Shown here one piece after another: positions 58,032 through 64,000 of a DNA stretch of 64,000 nucleotides. Numbering within the stretch: position 1 is the first letter of the stretch; each line of letters starts with the position of its first letter. The DNA lies in contig CM047810.1 in the NCBI GenBank assembly GCA_026214975.1, forward strand, positions 98,286,316 to 98,350,315, read 5' to 3'. The notes beneath the pieces are model-generated. The model worked only from the letters and a program-made list of their open reading frames with translations. It was not told where the DNA came from and did not search any database. Made by a program: the position numbers and the translations under genes. This DNA is from Gentiana macrophylla (taxonomy: Eukaryota > Streptophyta > Magnoliopsida > Gentianales > Gentianaceae).

Positions 58032-59454
58032 ATGAAGCAATCAGAACCCAGAATAGATGTACATAATTCTTTCAAAAGACAAAAGAACGACACTTGTGAT
58101 TTGGATGATAGGATCAGCGCGTTGCCGGACTCAATTCTTGGTGTTATTCTGTCTTCTCTCCCTACAAAGAATGCTGTATCCACAGCCTTTCTTTCAAAAA
58201 GATGGAAATTCGTGTGGTTGACGGTCCGTAATCTCGATTTTTATCATGAAGGTTGCTCGAAAGAACCTGCTGAAGGTGAAGATATGAATTTCGTCCGATT
58301 TGTTAACCGTGTTATGCATCTCCATGATGTTGGACCGCTTAATAAGTTTCGTTTGGTATGGAATCCTAGGCATATTTCATCATCCCATGTGAGTTCATGG
58401 ATCAACACTGCAATTACAAGAAATGTTCGTGAGCTTTCTCTGTGTGTTGAGACTTCTAATGGACCATCTGATATTCCTGAACTGTTTGAAATGCCTATAA
58501 ATGTTTTCTGTTGTGGCTCACTACGATCTTTGGAGTTGAATTGTGGCATTTCTGTTTCTGCATCGATTGCAGTTCTTCTTTCAAGACTTGAAAGCCTAAA
58601 ACTTGTTTGGTTGTTTTCCGGTCCGAAGAAGCGTTTGAAAAGCTTATAAGCGGATGCCCGGTGCTAAATTATTTGCATCTGCATACAGACATTGCTAGTG
58701 TCAGAAAATATTTTAGAGAAGATGACGATTTTACGTATAAAATATCTTCAACTTCCTTGACTCGTCTTGAGCTTTGTTTCAAGCATGATCAATATATAAG
58801 TTATGAATCTTTTTATTGTAGCCTAAAGTTAGACGCTTCCTCACTTGAGTACCTCAAGCTAGGTGGTTTTATATCTGAGATATTTGTGCAAAAAAATTTA
58901 ACTTCTCTGGTTAAAGCTGATTTCAGAATTCGTTTGTTTATGGATGATGTCTATGATGTCGACGTTTGCGATTCAATAATTGAAGTAGTCCGTGCTTTTG
59001 ATTGTGCAAGAGCTCTTACTTTATCAGACGATGTTGTGGAGGTAAGCTACTCTATGCTCTACTCTATGCTTTAGGAGCATTCATGTGTCGTATACAAGTA
59101 TTAGACTTATTCTCTAGTTGTGAATGTTCTTGCTTGCACCTGATATTTAGCTCATATGTTATGTTCCCATCTTTTTTTTATTGTTACTTGACATCATTTG
59201 AAATCTGAAGATAACATTTTACTGTGGAAATGCACGATCAATCACTAACATTTGATATTCTCAGGCCCTTAGTTGTGGCACAATAAGATTGTCGACTGAG
59301 TTTAAGAGAATGGTGAAATTAGAGACATCAATAGAATGTTGTGAATGGAGCTCATTACAAGATCTCATTCAAAGCTCACATTGCTTAGAAGTTCTTACAA
59401 TTCACAAAGTTAGATAGAGGCATCTGGAAAGTGTGTGTGTGTTTTATGCGTGTG

Positions 59455-59489
<35 letters not shown>

Positions 59490-59853
59490 CGAGAGTACAC
59501 CTTATGTTAAACATTGACAAGTATATTTTTGGATGTGTTTTCTGTGTTGCCGTAACGCGAATATTACTAATCAAGAAAGCGATCATGATCACTCAAACTG
59601 GACAACTCTGTAGAAGTTCCGAGATGCTTGTCAAAGCGGCTTGAAGAAGGTTGTAATTGATGATTATTATGGTTATGTAGATGAGCGTGAAATGATTCGT
59701 TATTTGTTAAAGCATGGAAGTGCGCTTGAAGTTATGAAGATAAACTGTGATAGACACCGATGCGACGAAGAGTTTCGGTTGCTTCAAGAAATATGTAAGT
59801 TCCCAAGAAAGTCTCCGGCTTGTGAATTGGAATTCTCTGAGTGGAATGACTAG
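58032..59853 (+). CDS. F-box/LRR/FBD gene copy 4, best preserved, with frame breaks
   Basis: The start at 58032 (MKQSEPRIDVHNSFKRQKNDTC) precedes the F-box ([39 protein letters not shown], residues 27-65). LRR-like repeats follow ([70 protein letters not shown]). One base is missing near 58,604-58,625, so the first frame ends at 58,649. Exon 1 ends at 59,041 (GAG|GTAAGC), exon 2 is 59,265-59,408, and the FBD exon ends with the stop at 59,851-59,853 (CKFPRKSPACELEFSEWND). Two compensating indels with an in-between TAG lie at 59,608-59,637. As an SCF subunit it would select targets for ubiquitination; the target is unknown. Confidence 0.8.
59454..59482. repeat. (GA)n microsatellite in intron 2 of F-box copy 4
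   Basis: About 13 GA repeats lie just after the splice donor of exon 2; the other copies lack this expansion. Confidence 0.95.
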
Positions 59854-61500
59854 TGTACTACTAACATTTAACATACTAATGTTTCCGTTATATGGGGCTG
59901 TTGATAAACAAAATAACATGATTTGCTCTGATTCTTGTATGGTCACAATAGTAGGAAAACAATTCAGGTTCTTTTTGGTGTTTGTGAATAGAAGAAAGAA
60001 CCTAACAGATGAGATGTTATTATTATGCGCATATTCTGAATATGAGATATTGAAATGCTATCTGTAAAACACTGATTGAGAATCTTTTCGTTCTACTTCC
60101 ACTAATGATTGCTGCAAGTACCATGTACAAAATAAACGGACATAGGCCATAAGCCGGAAGCATTCTTAAGAGGTTTTTTATTTGCATTTTGAGCTTGTGT
60201 TACTGTGCAACGTTTCCGTAGATTCCGGTTTTCACCTTCCATTATTGATGGCCTAATGGCTGCTTTGTCAAAAAAGAGGTAGTGCATGGCTCTGCTTTGT
60301 CACAGATTCTGGTTTTGCTTACGTCATTTTCGGCAATCATCATCATCATCATCATCATGCAAGTAAAAAAACGGAATCTGTGAAAAGAAGAACAATTCTT
60401 TTGTTTTTATTTTTCATCTTCTGGGGTGTTAAAATGGTATTGATATGATGTCCAAATTTATCACCATCTGCACCCCTTTTGTGGGTGTCAAAATAGTGAA
60501 CTCCATTCTAACAACACACAAATCTTACTTTCACTCTGATACATGCAGTCGGTTCGATAGATTGTTGCCTCTAATACATTTTAAAATGAAGGAGACCCCG
60601 CGTGTCCATGCCGTTTTTCATGCATGATAAAGCATGAATAATAGCATTCTAACATTACTTAGCAAAGCTACAACGGCGGGTCCTTTGTTGTGATATACAT
60701 CACTGCTCAATGCAGTGATCGATAAGGGGGAGGAGTGAAAACAGAGAAGTTTTGATTCGAAATTACAAAAAAGAGAAGGAAAAAAAATCAAACAATTGTT
60801 TTCAAGGGACACAAGGGGTGATCCGAAGTGCAAAAGCTTTCCCTTCTCGAGAGTTCAGATGTCAAACTTGGTCAACATCTACACAACAATGAGTTTTCTC
60901 CACCTTGCCTCATTAACCCCATCAGATGTTAATAAGATGAAACTAGAGGTGTAAATGAGTCGAACACTTTACGAGGACATCAAGTTCATGCTCATACTCG
61001 TTTTTTGATACAAAATTAACTCCTACTTAACTCGGTAAATTTTCTAGATTTGATTTTGATCAATTATCACCAAAAGATGCAATTAGGGATGTAAATGATT
61101 CGAATCGAATCAAACATTTATCGAGTTGATCAACCATTAAAAACAGTGTTGCTTGAACTCTGCTCAATTTCGTTCGAGCAAGAAAAAAATTGATCTAGAT
61201 CGGCTCGATTAAGTTTTAATTATACTCAGGTTCGGCTTGATTTCTTTCAACAAAATTTTAAGCTCTTTCAAGCTCGAACCAGAGCCCGGGCAGTTTGGAA
61301 AATTGCTAAACTTTGAAGTTCTTGAGTTCGGCTTGTCAAAAAAATACAAAATAATATATACTTCTAATATAATATAATATGGTTCAATAAACCTCGTGAA
61401 ATTTCGAGTCAAGCTCTCGAGTGCTCGAGTTCGACTCGTTAACTTTGATAAACTGCCCGAGTTCAGTTAAATCATATTTAATTGAGTATTTGAGTGAGTT
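59854..61500. other. 3' flank of F-box copy 4, no gene seen
   Basis: There is no supported coding region. An ATC trinucleotide repeat lies at 60,337-60,358. From about 60,945 to 61,490 the sequence is rich in CGAGCTCGA-like words and holds GAGGTGTAAATGAGTCGAAC and GGGATGTAAATGATTCGAA. This resembles hAT-type MITE remnants, but I could not pair ends. Confidence 0.5.
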
Positions 61501-61507
61501 TAGCATC

Positions 61508-61668
61508 CTGAAACAGGTTCTTGCTAATGGTAAAAAGAGGGGGTTTGAATGTGGGGGTTGTTCTTATTTTACCGGAGGGTTTTGAATTAGCCCATACCAA
61601 TCGTATTTCTCCTGAGATGAAAGAAAAGATAGGCAATTTGTCTTTTCAAAGCTATCGCCCTAAATGAA
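61508..61668 (+). pseudogene. petA: Plastid-derived petA (cytochrome f) fragment in the nucleus
   Basis: Across frames the sequence reads [18 protein letters not shown] and [21 protein letters not shown], which is the cytochrome f segment before its C-terminal membrane anchor. A few indels and substitutions (for example, AAAGAGGGGGTTTG) break the frame. Cytochrome f belongs to the thylakoid cytochrome b6f complex and is plastid-encoded, so this is a nuclear plastid insertion (NUPT) with no function. Confidence 0.85.
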
Positions 61669-61745
61669 ACTAAAAAAATTACTCTTAATGGACTGCTAAA
61701 TTCTCGACGATTGTTTATTCATTAGTTATTATAAGTTGAACACAA

Positions 61746-61825
61746 GCCGCTACGGTGAAATTGGTAGACACGCTCCTCTTAGGAAGCAGTGCTAGGTCAT
61801 CTCGGTTCGAGTCCGAGTAGCTGCA
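61746..61825 (+). tRNA. trnL-UAG: tRNA-Leu (UAG), plastid type, degenerate copy
   Basis: The 80-base sequence from GCCGCTACGGTGAAATTGG to CGAGTAGCTGCA folds like plastid tRNA-Leu(UAG). The anticodon loop is CTTAGGA (61778-61784, anticodon TAG at 61780-61782), and the T loop is GGTTCGAGTCC. The anticodon stem has a C-C mismatch (CTCCT/AGCAG) and the acceptor stem one mismatch (GCCGCTA/TAGCTGC), so it is probably not functional. It lies about 80 bases downstream of the petA fragment; the two are not neighbours in plastid genomes. Confidence 0.88.
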
Positions 61826-62309
61826 TGTCACCCTTTCACTTTTAAAAAGAATAAATAGAGGGGTTCTATTGGCACACCTCAAATTTACTACTGAAACCTA
61901 TTACTCCCGATACCATAAAAAATTACTTCGATATCTGATGAATTTTTATAAAAAGAAACGTCAGTCACACACTACTTTCTCAACTAATAGTGCATTACAT
62001 TTCGAGATTTTGGGCGTGCAGTAAATTAAGGCTGTAATGAATGGAAATCCGGCAAAGTTTTGTCTATTTCCATTGTTTATCCAGTGATTTTTCAGCTATT
62101 TCTACTTAATTTCCCGATAAACTATCTCTACTTTTCTTTGATTTTCATTTTGCAAGTGCTCGATTCAAATTAGCTGAGTCAGTGTCTATTTCTATTGTTT
62201 ATGCAGTGATTGTTCATCTATTTCTCCCTAATCTCTTGGTAATGTATATCTACTTCGCTTTGATTTTCATTTTGGTGCCTGACAAACACTGATTTAAGTT
62301 ATTTAAATA

Positions 62310-63995
62310 AGCAAACAGAATCCAGAATAAATCGACATGATTCTTCTAGAAAACATAAATACAACAGTGATTTGGTTGATAGGATACATACTTTACTGGA
62401 CTCCATTCTAGATATTATTCTGTCATTTCTTCCGATAAAGGATCTTGTAGCCACTTCCATTCTTTCAAAAAGATGGAAATTCATGTGGATGTGAGTCAAT
62501 AATCCTGATTTACGTTATGACCGGGGCTGGCTTATACATGAATGATGAAGCTAAAAATATGAGATTCGTCGGGTTTGTTAACCGTGTTTTGCTTCTCTAT
62601 GATGGTGGATTGCTAAATAAGATTTGTTTGGTCCAGTCCGGTATCCTCATGTTTTTGCTTCCCATGCCAGTTCATGGATCAACATTGCAGTTACAAAAAG
62701 AGTCCTGCATCTTGAGAATGATGTTGCTGCTCATGAAAGATTTGATATGCCTATAAGCGTTTTCAGCTGTGACTTGCTACGTACGATCCTTGGTATTGAA
62801 TCAAGGCATTTCTATTTCTGTTGCAATTGTGGTTTGCCTTTCAAAACTAGAAAGTCTAGTAATGGATTCAGTTTATTTTAATTTGGATCTGAACAAGTTC
62901 TTGAAAAGCTTATAAGTGGATGCTCAATGCTAAATTTTCTGTACCTACGTATATAAGAAGAAGAACACATTTTCACGTATGTAATGTCTTCGACTTCTTT
63001 GAAACGTCTTGATCTACATTTTGTTCATCATGAATACAGATTGGCTTTATATATTTCCTCACTTGAGTACCTCAGACTAGCTATATGGTTTTATAGAGAG
63101 GGTTTTGTGCGAAAGCGGTCTAAACTCTTTGGTTGAAGCTGACTTTACGGTCAATATGCCTGCAAATGAATTAAGACAAGCTAGACACCATTGGGATTCT
63201 CGTTGAAGTATTTTGTAAATTTGATTGTGCAAAAGCTCTTAATCTGTCAAAGGGTGTTATGAGGGTAAGCTACTTTATGCTAGCTTTAAAGGCATTAATG
63301 AAGTTTATACCATTACTAGACTTTCTTCTCCTTATGAATCTTGTTGCGTGCACTAAATAAGGAACCACCATGGAGCTTGATAATTAGCTCATAATGTGTT
63401 TTTAACTAGACGTCATTCAAAATCTAAAGTTAACATTACCTTGTAGAACTACACGAGATCACCGACATTTGATATTCTCGGGCTCTTAGTTATGGCACAA
63501 TCAACTTGTCAACCGATTTTAAGAGATTAGTGAAATTGAAGACAAGAAATTGTTGTTGTAGCTCATTACAAGATTTCATTCAACGCTAAAACAATTTAAA
63601 AGTTCTTACCATTCATAAGGTTAGAAAGCGGCATTTGGGAAGTGTGCGTGTTGTGAGTTAGTGTGTGTGTTCACTTTCTGTTACTCTAACGAGTGAATGC
63701 ACTTTATGTGACGTCAGCGTCCAATGTATTCCGATGATGAAAACACCCATGATCACTCAAAATGGACAGCTCCTACATATATTCCAAGAGGCTTTGCAAA
63801 CAACGTGAAGAAAGGTTCTAATCTATGGTTATAAAGGTTTGGAAGATGAGCGTGCAATGATATGTTATATGTTAGAGTCACGGAAATGCCCTTGAAGTTG
63901 TGCAGATAACTTTTGTAAAGATATAAGAGGTGAAGAATTCGAGTTGCTTCATGAGATATGTGAATTTCAAGAATGTCTCTGGCTAGTGAAATCAA
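62310..63995 (+). pseudogene. F-box/LRR/FBD gene copy 5, degenerate, runs to window end
   Basis: The start ATG of copies 1 and 4 is here ATA (AATAAGCAAACAGAATCC). The F-box is readable ([41 protein letters not shown]) but is followed at once by TGA. LRR pieces (FVGFVNRVLLLYDGGLLNKICLV, HASSWINIAVTKRVLHLEND, EYLRLAIWFYRE) and exon borders (AGGGTAAGC at about 63,263; GGGCTCTTAGTTATGG at about 63,480) are recognisable. The FBD exon begins near 63,735 (DDENTHDHSKWTAPTYIP) and is cut by the window edge. It has many indels and is clearly a pseudogene, the most diverged of the five. Confidence 0.85.
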
Positions 63996-64000
63996 AGAGC

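Overview
This is plant nuclear DNA, almost certainly from a eudicot. It is AT-rich and has no dense coding. It holds nested LTR retrotransposons of the Ty1/copia and Ty3/gypsy types, plant MITE families, a Mutator-like transposon, nuclear copies of plastid DNA and a local cluster of F-box/LRR/FBD genes. I cannot name the species. Almost every coding region carries stops or frameshifts, so most of the window is a fossil record of insertions rather than a working gene set.

Layout. 1-8.3 kb: the 3' half of a Ty3/gypsy element (integrase, extra ORFs, polypurine tract, LTR). 9.4-14.4 kb: a minus-strand Ty1/copia remnant keeping gag-protease, a long leader with a triplicated hairpin array, the primer-binding site and a 1.8-kb LTR. 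14.5-17.2 kb: a repeat-rich noncoding stretch with degenerate inverted ends. 17.2-33 kb: F-box copies 1 and 2, separated by a hAT element, a copia element with complete boundaries, and fragments of a Ca2+-ATPase gene and an AP2 gene. 34-41.9 kb: a gypsy solo LTR split by a noncoding LTR element. 42.6-59.9 kb: F-box copies 3 and 4, separated by a Tork-type copia element and a 6.1-kb MULE with an OTU-protease region. 61.5-61.8 kb: fused plastid fragments (petA and trnL-UAG). 62.3 kb to the end: F-box pseudogene copy 5.

The organising theme is a tandem duplication. The unit [F-box copy 1 - MITE block - F-box copy 2] is paralogous to [F-box copy 3 - MITE block - F-box copy 4]. Several transposons sit in one unit while the matching empty site survives in the other, so insertion order and boundaries can be read directly. 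A second theme is short palindromes. Three gypsy-type sequences carry paired or arrayed palindromes in their LTRs or at putative promoters: GGACCGGTCC, GGACGCCCGTCC and AATGCGCACGCATT. A hairpin next to the polypurine tract appears three times with compensating base changes. These two patterns are the best candidates for undescribed biology here. F-box copy 4 (58,032-59,853) is the only gene that looks close to functional, and it still has frame breaks.
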